Source: Rotaria sp. Silwood1
Taxonomy: Eukaryota > Rotifera > Eurotatoria > Philodinida > Philodinidae
Assembly (NCBI GenBank): GCA_905250075.1
Contig: CAJNOP010000022.1
Span: 2,443,981 to 2,507,980, forward strand
Reading direction: 5' to 3'
DNA: 64,000 bases
Shown here: one piece after another, positions 1 to 13,510 of the stretch
Numbering within the stretch: the first letter of the stretch is position 1
Layout: each line of letters opens with the position of its first letter
Position numbers and translations under genes: made by a program
Notes under the pieces: model-generated
Told to the model about the DNA's origin: nothing
Database searches by the model: none
What the model saw: the letters and a program-made list of their open reading frames with translations, nothing else

Positions 1-104
1 CGAAACATGAAGATTGGGTATTTTTCTAGGGAGGTTTTTTCTGAAGATGTGATAATGAGTAATAAAGAGTGTTGCATAATAACTGATGATATACTGTTAA
101 TGAT

Positions 105-430
105 AGTTTTCATACTTTTGTTTACCTGACAGAGCTGAAATTTTTATGACATGTGTAACCAATCGTGGTCTTTTAATCCCAAAAGTTTTAGCTGTATAGC
201 TAGCACTAATGGTAAAATATATCAGTCAAGTTGAGATACACAAATACTCGTACCTAACTTTTTCTGAAAATGAGTCAAAAAAAACAAGTTAGGAAAATTA
301 TGTATTTCAAATAAATCGATGTACTTCATCATTATTGCCAGCTATAGAGCTGAAACTTTCAGAACTAAAAGACCTTGACTAGTTACATATGCCATAAAAA
401 TTTAATCTTTTGAGTTAACCGAAAAATTCA
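105..430. repeat. imperfect long fold-back
   Basis: Sequence around 131-215 matches, inverted and at roughly three quarters identity by eye, sequence around 330-405. Both arms share a block reading TAAAAGACC and, further out, CATAAAAATTT. Similarity seems to continue outward to about 105 and 430, and there is a smaller inner inverted repeat. I see no clear target-site duplication. It looks like an old fold-back or MITE-type element. Confidence 0.5.
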
Positions 431-741
431 TACAAACATGCGTGACTTAAAGTGACATCTATGTATAAGGAACCATGATCATAGTTTAGGCACGGTATGT
501 ACTTCTAACCGTATTACGATATATCTACATACGCGCTAGTAATAAAGCTTGACGAATAGTGCAGAAATATTAAACTAATAAACAGATTTATTTCGAACAA
601 AGACGTTAACTCCATCAAAAATTTTGTTTTTCGTTTTTCTCAAAACCAGCTTTTTCGAGCATGCCGTTTACGCTGGCAGGCTTTTCATCGTAACGACTCG
701 GTATAGAAGTGATATATTTTTTTTATTGTATAGTAGACAGG

Positions 742-923
742 TAGAGCTAGGTCATCACAGAGCCAGATTTTTGAACTTCTCTTTTGCTGAAATAAAAACC
801 ATATATCTTTCATTCTGATCGGTGATTTTTTTGGTCATGAGTCCAAAAATTTTTGAAAATAGGATTTTTGAAAAACAAAAGAAGGAAAATTCAAAAATCG
901 GACTCTGTCACGACCTAGCCCTA
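742..923. repeat. MITE-like inverted repeat, no clear target duplication
   Basis: The left arm begins TAGAGCTAGGTCATCACAGA near 742. The right arm, read on the minus strand from 923, begins TAGGGCTAGGTCGTGACAGA. Both continue into GATTTTTGAA, giving about 33 bp of terminal inverted repeat. The flanking 8-mers do not match, so the insertion type is not established. Confidence 0.5.
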
Positions 924-3250
924 GAGCCACTCCATAACCTAAAACCATCCCGGCCTCTTTGCTCCTAGCCCTCTTGGTGAAAATCCTGCCCGCGTATAGA
1001 GTACTTTTTACCAATAAATTGACTATAACTCGTTAGTATACTAGAGGTTTGGGGGAGATATTTCACCTATAATCTATCCTAGCCTAGACTAACATTCTCC
1101 CAAAATTTGGTTGAAATCGGACGAAAAATAACAAAGTTGGTTTCTGAGGGGGGTGCCCCCTTAATAAGAATAAGATACAGCGAGATAATTTTGAACAATA
1201 CGCATTATTCATATTCAATAATGACTGAAGATGCAAATAGTACTGTTAGTGGCAAAGCATAGTAAAGGAAAGATTTCGGTATATTAATGTAGTTATGCAC
1301 AGGGGAGCGTGTAATAATATAAATGTTGAACTATAACTAATTGTTCATAAGAGTCGACGAAAGAATAATAGACAAAAGAAATATGTTAGATATAAATCAA
1401 TAGTTATATTGTACTTGATAATCAGCTCGGTTTTTTTCATATTCAATTACTTTAGATTATACGAAACAGTATCATTAATAGTTACAAATGCATAAATAAT
1501 CATATCTAGACAATCTTTATGAGTTGAATTTGATGCAATACTTGGTCTTTGTAGAACTTCATGGATTGAATGATGATTATGTATCACAGATTAAATTTAT
1601 CAAACATATTCATATTTGATAAATATTAATATTATCTAGAATTATAAAAAGACGAATCGATGGAAGCGAGCAGAATGTTGAACTCATACTAAACATTGAT
1701 TCTATTTCATCATTAATAGAGGACAATAGGGACAAATCATACTCATTCACAGTATTATTTGATTAATAATAGCCGAAGTACAGCCTATCATCAATGAAAT
1801 TTTCAAGATTAGATATTCCACTTCAAGTCGCATATGACTATATTTTTTTTTAAATTATTTGTATTTTATTGGTATCTGCAATACGTATGTTTTGCCTTCT
1901 GTTGTTATTCAATATTTAAATCACACATATACAATATTAAACGGCATTTTCCATGGAATTATTGTAGATGGTTGATTGTGTGTATTAGTGCTTGTATTTT
2001 TATTTATTCATAGAGTCGAAAAAACTAAACCCTTAGTCTCAAGTTCCAATCTTTCCTATGATTCACAATTCACTAGAGGGTATGTAATTCGATAAGCAGT
2101 TGACTCAATCATGCAGTAGTTGATTAGCAGTGGAGTGCGAAGATTATTGGGTTGATCATTGATGAAACCGAAGTAGTTCCCCGAGAAAAATATCGAAACT
2201 CTTGAATTTGACTCATGAGTCAGATGATGGTGTTGTTTTACCAGTCTGAACTAGATTGTTGAGTCTATGTTGAGATATTTAACATATCATTCTCTATAAA
2301 CACTTTTCTTTCATCTTTTCAAAAATACATAAACTTTTAAACCATACAAATTCTGATCCAAATTTTTTGACAATTTGATTCAGAACTTATAGTGTTTAAT
2401 TTTTAACAAGTAAATTTTAACTTGAAAAAAAACAATTCTTTGTAATTAATGACCATTCGTTCATATTTTTAAAAATATTCCCCATAGTTCTATATAGTTG
2501 CTTACAAATATAAAGTTTGAATATTCTCAACATTTTTTTTTTGAATTTCTACTCGGTAAAGGTAGATTGTTGTGTTGCTAGTTTTAACTAATTATCGAAA
2601 ATTTCTATGTCCAAAAAAAACCTATAAAGTCATTTAATTTTCCATATGTAAAAGGAAAACAATGAATAGCATATTAGTAATGCACTTTGTCCTTGACCTC
2701 ACGAACTATAAACAATCTTTATCGTTTTTACCCATTAATTTTTTATAATATTACTGAGAGATTTTCGAATTTTGTTTGTATTATTGAATAAACATAACCA
2801 AACTATAGTAAATATAGTAAAATAGTTTCGAACGAATGTTAAAATATTTTATAATTAATTCATTAAAATTATTTTATTCATGTTGTTGATACCAAGACAA
2901 AATAATTTTTTGTAACAAACAATAGATAGATAACGCTTTAAGTATAATTCTTTCTACTTTGACTATGAATTAAAATTTTGTGATGATACGTCACGGATAA
3001 AAAACTATGTTTTCTAGTTTTCTTCGTGACTGTACACAGGAAAAACTGTCGATCTTTCTCGTTCTTTCGCAATTGCGACTATTCATAAAAGAAAAAAAAA
3101 CCATCAAGAAGGGGGTGTGTGCGTCATGTGTAAATTGCTCTGCTTTATTGAATTGATAAACATATATATATAGATGTATATAGATAGATATGCGTATCGA
3201 TTCAGTCGGCAATCTTTTTTTATATAATTTAATACGCAAAAGAAAGCTTT

Positions 3251-5296
3251 ATGTTAGCAGTAAGCATCGACCGTTCTTTTATGAAAGAAGATTAGCAGTT
3301 GTAAGCAAGTTTTCTTTGATTAGATAAAGCGTCTATATCCTTCAACGTCAATTATTGGCTCATGTCGAGCTAGACAATTACTGACAAAGCAAATTTATTT
3401 TCAATCAACAACTGTTTTAACAACAGATAAGAATGAGAAAAAAACCATTGATTCAGAATTTCCATTACTTGATACAAGATTTAATCAATATCAAATAGCC
3501 TATCGTTATCGACGTAGTATTGAACTCTTACGTGGTTATCTTGTTTATAGATTATTTTCAATTAATTTTCTTGTTAATAATCAAACTAAAGTAAATTCGT
3601 TAGATAAATGACTAAAGAATTTTTTTTGTAAATACAATTTTATTAGATTGCTGAATGGGGTCAACGTATTCTTGGTACTCGACTATTTAACAGTCTTCTA
3701 AAACTAACTTCTTTTGGACATTTTGTTGGCGGTGAAACTCCTCAAGAAATTATACCTGTTATTAAAAGTTTACTAAAATATGGTGTCAAACCTATTCTAG
3801 ACTATAGTGTAGAAAGTGATGATACAGGTGAATTATCAGCAGCGTAAGTTTTTTTTTAACATAAATTTTCTTTATCAAAGATTTGTTTTTGAATTGGTCT
3901 ATTGAAATTCATAGGTTAGAGGAGAACGATCGTATGCATGATCATAATACCAGTAAATTTATTGAATGTATCAAAACATCACATGATGTTTGTGGAGTAA
4001 ATAATTTCGTTGCAATAAAAGTAACTGCTCTTATAAGACCCGGTGTACTTAAAAAACTCAATGCTTTATTAAAATCTATTGAAAATCGTTCATTACTACC
4101 ACCTTTATTTGAGTTTATCAATCAAGAACAGAAAAGTGAGAACGTGGTTAAACCATTTCAACAGTCAATCAAATCGTATTTAGCAGAAACTAAGGTACTA
4201 TCTGACATATGAAAGATTTTGAAATGTCTTTGTTTACAATTAAAGAATGATGTTCTATAAATGAATATGGCTTTGTTTTTTTGGATAATTTTAGAATAAA
4301 ATATCAACAAGTATAATCCTTACAAATGATGAATTAAGTGAAATTTATAAACTGCTCATCCGTTTAAATCGAATAGCTCAAGTAAGATGTACATTTTTTT
4401 TACTTATTGATTTCTAAAAAGAAAATTTTTTTAGGCATGTGTTGAACATAAAATTTCAATTATGATTGATGCTGAACAAACTTATTTTCAAACTGCAATT
4501 AATTATCTCGCAGCTGAATTACAACGATATTATAATAAAAACAATGAAGCATTTATTTATGGAACATATCAATGTTATTTAAAAGTAAATGACCTTTTAA
4601 TTTACGTCTCTATTATTTCTTATTTACTTGCTAATAATAAATAGGAAACATTTACTTCAGTAAGACATGATCTTGCTCAAGCCGAAAAATATAATTATGT
4701 ATTTGCTGCTAAACTTGTACGTGGTGCTTATATGGAACAAGAACGTCAATTAGCACAACAATATAAATATGAAGATCCAATCAATGAGAATTTTGAAGCT
4801 ACATCTAAAATGTATCATGCATGTTTTGATGAAGTATTGAAAAGTATTACCAAACGTAATCCAGGTCAAGTTCGAGTTATGGTTGCTTCACACAATGAAG
4901 ATACTATTCGATATACTATTCAAAAGTATGTATGAAATTAAGTTTGTTAGGTTTTTTGTTAAATTTTCTTGCTTATTTAGAATGCAAGATAATAATATAA
5001 ATCATGATTCATCATTGATTTCGTTTGCATCACTCTATGGAATGAGTGATTATGTTGCTTTTGCTTTAGGTAATTATGAAAAAAATTATTGCTATTTTTA
5101 TAATATGAGTTTTTGTTTTGTAGCTAACTCTGGGTATAAAACGTATAAATATTTACCATATGGACCAATGAAATCATTACAACCATATTTATTTCGACGA
5201 GCTCAAGAAAATCGAGCAGTGTTCGAAAAAGCAGACAAAGATCGACGTCTTCATTTCCAAGCGTTTAAAGATCGAATTTTACATTTGAAAATTTAA
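3251..5296 (+). CDS. PRODH: proline dehydrogenase (mitochondrial), 9 exons
   Basis: FAD-dependent first step of proline catabolism, proline to pyrroline-5-carboxylate, at the mitochondrial inner membrane. Exons: 3251-3259, 3324-3590, 3647-3843, 3915-4194, 4295-4381, 4435-4584, 4645-4925, 4981-5069, 5124-5296. All splice phases agree and give 510 residues. Family signatures include [14 protein letters not shown] near the N-terminus, [26 protein letters not shown] (about 353-364) and the C-terminal YLPYGP plus FRRAQENRA substrate/FAD region. Length fits the family after allowing for a short basic N-terminus ([12 protein letters not shown]) that could be a mitochondrial targeting sequence. The tiny first exon of three codons is inferred from frame and splice sites and is the weakest part; the rest is firm. 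AATAAA follows at 5372. PRODH versus a PRODH2-like paralogue cannot be separated by eye. Confidence 0.93.
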
Positions 5297-5926
5297 CATT
5301 TTTTTTTTCTATTTGTTTTTCGGTGATGGGTACCATATATAACTGATTAATTAACCCGATTAGTTATACTCAATAAAGTTTTTTGTGTAGTAGAACTACA
5401 TCTAACGAAAAGTATTCATTGCTTTATATTTCAAGTGTTTACTTGTTTTTCAAGATTTTACTGTAGCAAAACTATTTTGAATATAATTCAGCATTTTCAT
5501 AGAAATTTCTAATAGTTATACTTCGAGTTTTTGTGTATTCAACACTATATATTAAGTCGTCTACCAGTTATATCAGAGAAAAATATTTCTTTTCTTTCAA
5601 ATAAGATGATATTTATATTTAACATGAGTAAATTCTCTTCTTTTATTTAAATAAATAACTAAGTAATAAAAACCGATAAAGATTCTAATCTCGATATTAT
5701 ATACTTGCTCAGATATTAAGTTTTAAGTAATTTAACAACAGGTAAAAATAAGGTAAACCAAGCTAGACATTTTTCTTCTTGCTTAGTCATGCTTCGATCG
5801 TCATACAAAAAACTAAGACATTAATAGCAATAACTACGTAAATAGGATGTTATCTTCTTCCGTATCACGATCAAATAATGACTATGACAGGAAGGGAAGT
5901 ATATAGTATACAATGTATGTTGTTGA
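5297..5926. other. PRODH 3' flank
   Basis: Contains the likely PRODH polyadenylation signal at 5372-5377 and otherwise AT-rich sequence with nothing recognisable. Confidence 0.6.
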
Positions 5927-6970
5927 GTGTAAAGTAGTGTCCTGCGGGAACGACTTTTTCTGATTCCCATTCCCTATTCCCATTCCCTAAAAAAAAATTT
6001 TTGTTCCCATTCCCTTTTTCCCATTCCCTAAAAATTTTTTTTTGTTCCCATTCCCACGTTCCCATTCCCATAATTCCCATAAGGCTTTCCAAGGCTCTAT
6101 TCATCTATGCGAAAGTGTCATTGGCATATATGTATACCAGTTTCTCGAGACATCACGTTTTTTGCATCGCGACGTTGTTACATAGTGCTTCACTTCTTTT
6201 CTTTTCCTGTTTTGTTGCTCTTGTTGGCATTGGTTAAGCAGGTGTTCCTTCGTATATGCACTATACATATACATTCAAGCTGGTGTCCCTTTTCATTAAA
6301 AAAGTGTTCCACCGTCTAATTAGAAAATGTATAGTCAACCTAGTGTTCATCATATAGAATGTTCCTCTTATAGTAAAGTGTTCCCCTCCCCTCACCCAAA
6401 TAGAAAATTAAAAAAGTTATAAATAAATATTGAGATTATTATTGATAAATCATTTGTTTTTTGTTGTAAATAACCTTAATACTTATTTATAATTTTTTTT
6501 ATTTTCTATTTGGGAGAAGGGAGGGAAACACTTTACCGTAAGAGGAATATTCTCCCTATATGATGAACACTATGTTGACTATACATTTTCTTATTAGACG
6601 ATGGAACACTTTTTTAATGAAAAGGAACACCAGCTTGCATGTATAGTGCACACACGAAGGAACACCTGCTTAACCAATGCCAATATTTGTGATGATTAAA
6701 TTACGATGTGGTTAAGAACCAATAAGCAGTCTATTTTTTGCTGATACACATTTGTTATTTTTCTGTTAATTGTATATGAATAAGAAAAGTTATTGAAAAT
6801 AAACAGTTATCAGATAGAAATATTTTTATGTGTATTGAAATAAGATAGAAAAAATTTTGGGAACGTCAATTTTTAATTCTGTTCCCATTCCCATGTTCCC
6901 ATTCCCTAAGTCTAAATGGGAATGGGAAAATTAGGGAAAAAAGTCGTTCCCGCAGGACACTAGTGTAAAG
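5927..6970. mobile_element. hAT-type MITE with 8-bp target duplication
   Basis: The direct repeat GTGTAAAG flanks the element at 5927-5934 and 6963-6970. The element itself is 5935-6962 (1028 bp). Its terminal inverted repeats begin TAGTGTCCTGCGGGAACGAC and match on the opposite strand at the right end. An 8-bp duplication fitting nTnnnnAn and termini fitting the YARNG rule are hAT hallmarks. Next to each end lie arrays of a TTCCCATTCCC-type motif (5964-6080 and 6880-6930). No transposase is encoded, so it is non-autonomous. Confidence 0.88.
6224..6683. repeat. near-perfect palindrome in the core of the MITE
   Basis: The arm from 6224 (TTGGCATTGGTTAAGCAGGT) recurs inverted ending at 6683. 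The two arms, about 6224-6442 and 6470-6683, pair almost throughout and leave a loop of under 40 nt. It may be a second element nested in the hAT MITE. I found no target duplication immediately outside it, so it could equally be an intrinsic part of the MITE. Confidence 0.7.
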
Positions 6971-9900
6971 TCATTTTAAACATAATGTTTAGAGAAATAT
7001 TTCATTGAAATATATAGTGTTACTCATTTTTTGTTAATTAGCATTTCGTTACATATTCAACCTAACTACTCATGAGTGTAATTTAAAAGAACAACATCAA
7101 GTCATGGGCATTGTAATAAATGAATCGATAATTTATAGTCGTGTAATATTTCTTTGCGCATGAATGAATACATATATGATGTCGAATACGAACATTTACC
7201 TGTGTCTTCATAAAATATTAATGTTTATGTAGATATCTTGCTATGCTTAAATATAATAAAAATGCGTGTGCATTAAATAAAAGAAAAGAAAAGGAATCGA
7301 GCAGAACGGATGATCACAATGAATATGGGAAAATAATGATTACTTTAAAGTATATGTTATCAAAAATGACTGAACTGTATATATAACATAAAGCTCAAGT
7401 CGCACAATATAGTGTCGAAAAATAGTTCACTTAAGTATTGAAAGTATTTAAGACTGCTAGAAAACATTGGTGTCGTGAACAACCAAAATAACATAATAAA
7501 TGTAAATAACATGTTGTTTTATTTTCGCCATTTTCTTGTAAAGTTTTTTTACAGTTATGTAATTCTTTACAGTGATTATTGCCTCTTTACAGATGTTAAC
7601 AAACGTTCAAATCTAAACAAATATGATATTACGACAAACGACCTATAAATCAAAGCTACTAATTTTTTTTTTTCGTGGCTCTCATTTAAGTGGTCAGGAT
7701 AAGTGTTCAATGCTTGCTACCAAAATCACTATTAATTAATTGTGAAATGGTCCGTTATATATATAAGTAGCAATAAAAATTTTCATTTTATATCTGTGAA
7801 AAATACAAAATTGATCAATTGAAAAATAAGTTTTATCATCAAAAATTAAATTTAAATAAATCCAAAAAGCTCCCCATAAATAAGAAATTTGCAGAACTAT
7901 TGAAAAAAATGAAAATTGGATTATTGCATTAACATTATCAAATGTATTTTGTTTCCCTTATTTTAAAGGGTTCTTTTATTTCAATTTATTCCATGATTTT
8001 CTTCTACTAACTCTTCATCTATTAGATTGGTGCTTTACTGAGAAACTTGTACCACTTTTATAGCTACAAATACATCAAATTTTTGTAAACGCGAAATATG
8101 TTATTTTTATTTGAAAATCACTACATATTTCTGCATGAAGATAGATAAAAACAACGACCAGAGAAGAAATTAACAAGCTTCTTTTTGTTTATTTTAGGTA
8201 ATGAACGATGATAAGAATGAAAACAATTATTCTTCTTATTCACAAAATATCAAGGTTAAAAGAAGCAGGCCAGACAAACAAAAATATATGTAGAATACCT
8301 GAAGAAAAACGAAAAGAAGAGCACAAGTGATTCACTCTATAGCTATGTCAACTTTAATATTGATCCTTTAAAATAATTGAGTATTGATAAACTATATTTA
8401 CTGATTTTTTTTAACCTATTTACAATCCTACTCAATTAATAACTGACCGTTTAAATAATTTACTGATCAATCGTTCAAGTGACTAATATTATAATTATTT
8501 CATTTGTTTTACTGACCATAAATTTTATTCCTTGTTTTTATTTTCAAGACAAAATGAAAATACCACTAGAAACTTACAAAGAACAATTCATTTGTCTTTA
8601 TTGATGATTGGCATAATCAAATGTTACGGAATCACATTCTTTTTTTTTACATTTTAATGTGTATTTATCGTTCATGGCAAAAGTAAATTCCCTAAAACTT
8701 TTATTATAGATAGACCATTTAAATGTACTGGAAGCGAAAATCTCTTTAATATTTCTTTACCCAAAATTGAACTATTCAAAAAGTACTAGTCGTTATGAAA
8801 GATTGTTTTTTTAACGTAGCTGAAAGTTTAGTGTTTTACTACGAAATGATGTGGCATACAACTATATTATCTATATAAAAGTTGCTCAGTTTTTAACAAA
8901 CATACTCGTATTGAATAAGAAACTAAAAATAGTATTCGTTACAGAATTTCATCGGTTTTTGCAAAAATCACAATATGGATCAAAATGAAAGCAACAAATG
9001 TCCAAATTAATTAGGTATTCTTCATTCACATTGAGTTCCGCATGAAACAATTCATTTGTCATTAGAATTCAACAGAAAAAATTCTTCTATTGAAGAAGTT
9101 TTTTTTTAGAAAAATCAAAGTTGAAGCTTTGATAAACGAAATACTCCGTTTTATTCAGAATGTGTTGCTAATTCCAAATATATCCAAAGATGTACATACT
9201 TATGGACAAAAATAGTACAAAACGCTTAATAGTCTAAAAACATTGCAAAATTCGAACACGAATGAAATTCTGTAGCGCAATATTTCTGCAAAATGAATGC
9301 AAATACTAAATTGAACTGTGTTCAAAATGAATTTATTCGATGTAACTTGTTGATTTTTGTCTGAAGACATTGTTTTTGTTGTGAAAATTACCAATATAAG
9401 CGAGTTTCATTACGAAGCTCCATCATAAATAGAGATGATTTTTGAGCGCATTATCTTGATTTGCAGGTATCTAAAGTTTGTACAAAGGTTATGTGTTAAG
9501 AATCCTTTGTGTTCGATGGACCAATCTCTAATTGAAAAATTATTTCGCTAATGGCTGATGGTCATTTAAAAATGTATTTCATTACAATGGTTTGAACAAA
9601 TTTTCAAGTTGACTACTGTAAGAAAACTTTCGTACATCATGAGCATTCAACATTACACAGAAATAGAAAAATTTCCATTTAAAATACTATTGATCATGCT
9701 TCTTTACTTTTAAGTATGAACTGTGTCCATGTTTGGCTGACCGATACCTGACCATGCCCTAGGAATAGAGAGAGAGAGAGAAACAATGGATTTCAACACT
9801 TCAACATTTGTGATAGACACTATTGATATTCCTGATGGTTGCTTATAAATTGAGACAGTGTTATTGAAGATAATTCGTGTTGATGGTAACCTATATTGTA

Positions 9901-12900
9901 TTGTTATGAAATAAAACAACGAGCATGATGCAACCAACAATAAGGAGGTCTTGGTGTTTACAGAGAAAAATATCTTAACATTGACATCAATCTACTATTT
10001 GTGTTATTTTAAAACTCAAACGGACAAATACTTCTGAAAACGCGTTTAAGCACTGTAATTGCAACTGTCATTTGATCGTTTTTACATTCATTCAAACAAA
10101 CATCAAATCCAGCTAGTTTCATCAAAAAAAAATTACGTGAAATCGCTTAAAAAGGCAAACTTTTGCATCTAGAAAACGTCCAAAAAGTTTTCCTACAATA
10201 TTCTTTTCATATAACGCGCATAAAAAAAAACCGTTTTATCAGCAAAACATGCCAATATATTACGAGAAAAAACTGCTGCACGTTTTCAAATCCACAAATT
10301 ACTTTTTTACGCAACTCTCTAAATCAGAGCGATTAAAATCATTTCTAGAGATTCTTTTCTGCTTAGATTGCATATATCCTTATGTATAATTGATAGTTTA
10401 CAACGTTGACCAAGCTATTTTTTAAGGTGAAGGGTGTCAGCAGTGCTGAGTAAAAATGTCATACGAGTAAAAATCACATGAAAGTTAATAATAGAAACAG
10501 GAATTTTACTTTCTAGTTATCACTGAACTGAGTTCCATAACTGTGACAATTGAATACATATATCGAGGATGAATCAAGTACTAGGAAGCAGTGACTAAAA
10601 GAGTTTTAGTATTAAGCTGAAATTTTGATATTTAGGTACTTCATTCTAAATATATAAACGTTTGAATATATTTTCCTTGACTCGAAAGTGGAATAATACT
10701 TTAAGAATGCTATAAAAGAACAGTGTTGAATAGTTGAGAATATGACGGTAAAATTACTTTATGTATTATTAACAGGCATTCAGACGAGTGATTTCAGTCG
10801 ATAACCTTTACTGTTGCATAGCATTACCGTTAATTATCCGCATACTGTTATTAGAATATAAATTAGATAAAAGGAAACATGAGATAATTTTCAGAATATT
10901 TATAAGATAAAAAGAATACGAAAGCATAGATGAGATAAGACCGTTTGTATAAGAACATACTGATAGATGACAAAAACAACTGAATGTTCTTCTCTTGATT
11001 TTATAGGTATTAGACGCTTTGCTACTGTCATCAACTAATATTCATGCATATCTTTTTCAAGTAATGAAAAACATTGTTCAGTGTTGACGAAATAATAAAA
11101 AGTAGAAAACAAAGTTATATTCATTATGGGCGATCAGAGACATTCTGCTGATGTTCTTACTCCACGAATCAATTTTTGCATCACAACCCAAGAATTGTAG
11201 AAGAACAAATTTTATTTATTGTCATGTAAGAAAAATACATATGAAGCGTTTCATAGATGATTTTTAGTTGTCATATATGATAATAATCAGAAGAAATCAA
11301 AACAATTTATATTGATGCACGTAGAGAAAGTTTTTAAAACTAAATAGTAGTTATTTTAAATGCTGAACTTCGTACTACACAACTAAACCGAATACAGTTC
11401 ACTGGGCGCCATCTCCCTTTGAAAAAAAACAGTGTTGTATGTTTGAAAGTTTGAAATTGTCTACTAATTGATTTTTAAACTAACTAGTTCTGAAAATTTG
11501 CTCTATGTCCATCAATATATTATCATTGATCAACGTGGTTTTCATTTCTTACGATGACAACTGAAAATAACCTATGAAATGCCACTAATGCATTTTTCTT
11601 TCTTGATAATAGGTAAAATTACTTTCATGATACCAAAAATAATACTTGACAGTAGTGTTTGCTTATCTTATCTGTATAAAAAAACATTGAATAAACTTCT
11701 ATTATTAACCAAAAAATTAGTCCATTTGATCAAATCGACGCGCAGATGTTTTATTTTTCTATTGTAGTACTATTAATGACCTACCCTATATATCGTCGTA
11801 TTTCTCCATAAATGGTCGTTTATGATCGTGTTTTTTTGACCTTCGCAAATAAGAGTTAAGATGTCTATGAATTTCTTCAATTTCGCTTGGAAAAATACAA
11901 ACATTTCCAATAAATACGAAGTGTACATTCTTTCATATATACACGTTTTTCCGTACCTATTTCCATAAAGTGATCATCAAAAGAGAAGGATTGTCTTGAG
12001 GAATTATGTTCGTTTTTTTTACAATCGAAATGTTTTACTGTTTATAAACTTTCATTCGATTGTATTGGATCAGATATAGGAGGTATGAATTATTTTGTGA
12101 TAAAGATTTCTATTTTTATGATTGTTAGATTTCAGAAATGCTTTCACATACTTTTATATTCAATTAATAATCATTTTCACAGTAATGTACTATCAATCAA
12201 GTTCTGAGTTGATTCCTTTTATTAGAATAGAAATTTGTATTGTTCAAAGGCGTGACAGACGTTGTTGATATATACAATTACAGACTGTATATTCAATAAT
12301 GTCTTGTTATAATATATGAACTACTTTCTTATTGCACATTGCTCAACAATTAAGTAAAGAGATGGTGAGAAAATGTGTCCCCAGATAGATGGAATAAAAT
12401 AATCTCCCTGTGATTAATAACAATAGTTACATCGTGTTTCATATTTTAATCGCATAGGAATTGCGTTAATGTTTCTTTTTTGTATCGATTTGCATTTTCT
12501 TTTATATTGTACATAAGAATTATAAAGTGTAGTAAAAAACATTCTATGCATTATCTAACAATAGTAATTCAAAACAGTTAGTTAATATAGTTGTGCATAT
12601 TACTATTTATATGAATATGTCTTTGCATTTATACCTTTCTGGATTGAGAATAGTGATACTACTGAAAACTGTCAAAAGACTTGTAAAGAAAAATTTCTTT
12701 TTGTCACTAGATAAAACAAAGTATGGTTGATGATTATATGACTGTACAGTCAAAGACATTCGTCCGATCCAGTTTCGGAAGTTCTTTTACTTTGAATTCA
12801 TCACATAAGAGTTCAACATAGTCACAGATAAAATGCCTTGCTACTTGCATTTTAACTTATAGGTGACGTTCGTATAAATCCGTATTTGTTAGATTATTTG

Positions 12901-13510
12901 TTTTTGACGCCCTCAAACAGAGATTTATCATTTGTCTGTTATCTTGAGAGCACTTTAATAAAAAAAAAAAAGTACAAAATTATTTGACCTTTAAGTCTCC
13001 TCTGTGATCGAAACAAAAGTGCATTGCTTAATTTTTTAAAATGATGTCGAACAGTTAGATCTAATAGTATCCATCTAATCCATATAAAGGTTGTTACTAA
13101 TATTGACTATTGTCTCTCATCATTAGTTAACACATATGAAGCCCAGAAGCATCATTACTAAATAATATATTCATTTCTAATATCGATGATAAGATAATTC
13201 AGTGTACCTTAACAAACATGTACTCAAACTGAAACAAAAAACGAATCACTATATTTATAATTCAGCATTTATTTTAGGATTGCAACCTTTATTTGGCTTG
13301 ATGAGTACAAGAAAATGACAAAGTATTTTTTTTTAATTTGATTATAAGATTGAAATTTAAATTATACAGAGAGAAAAGAAAAGAAAATAAAGAAACTTTC
13401 AGATTTTACACTTATACTATTTCGTTTTCTAAAAATTGATTAAAACTTTAATATTAATCAAAAATCTATAATAATAATAATAAAACGCGGTTAAGTTTCT
13501 AATAAATTTT
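6971..13510. other. 6.5-kb gene desert
   Basis: I find no exon series with consistent splice phase on either strand. A short GA-rich microsatellite sits at about 9766-9782. A possible relic exon at 8203-8330 is listed separately. The rest is plain AT-rich sequence with homopolymer runs. Confidence 0.5.
8203..8330 (+). pseudogene. possible decayed exon with an RPDK-type motif
   Basis: After a good acceptor (TTTATTTTAG) an ORF reads 30 codons from 8203 and stops at TAG, then stays coding-like in the same frame to a TGA. The segment around the first stop reads KVKRSRPDKQKYM-stop-RIPEEKRKEE. The RPDK..Y pattern recalls the start of R3HCC1-type proteins. Evidence is thin; it may be chance. Confidence 0.2.

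Larger units (their letters stand above)
1..3250. other. gene-free left flank
   Basis: I see no convincing coding exon on either strand. The only ORFs are short and have no splice-compatible neighbours. Two imperfect inverted repeats lie here and are listed separately. The stretch 900-1160 is richer in G+C than its surroundings and may be old transposon sequence, but I could not find its ends. Confidence 0.6.

Noticed and set aside
5871..6319. ORFs across the CCCATTCCC arrays
   Set aside because: Low-complexity translations of MITE repeats.
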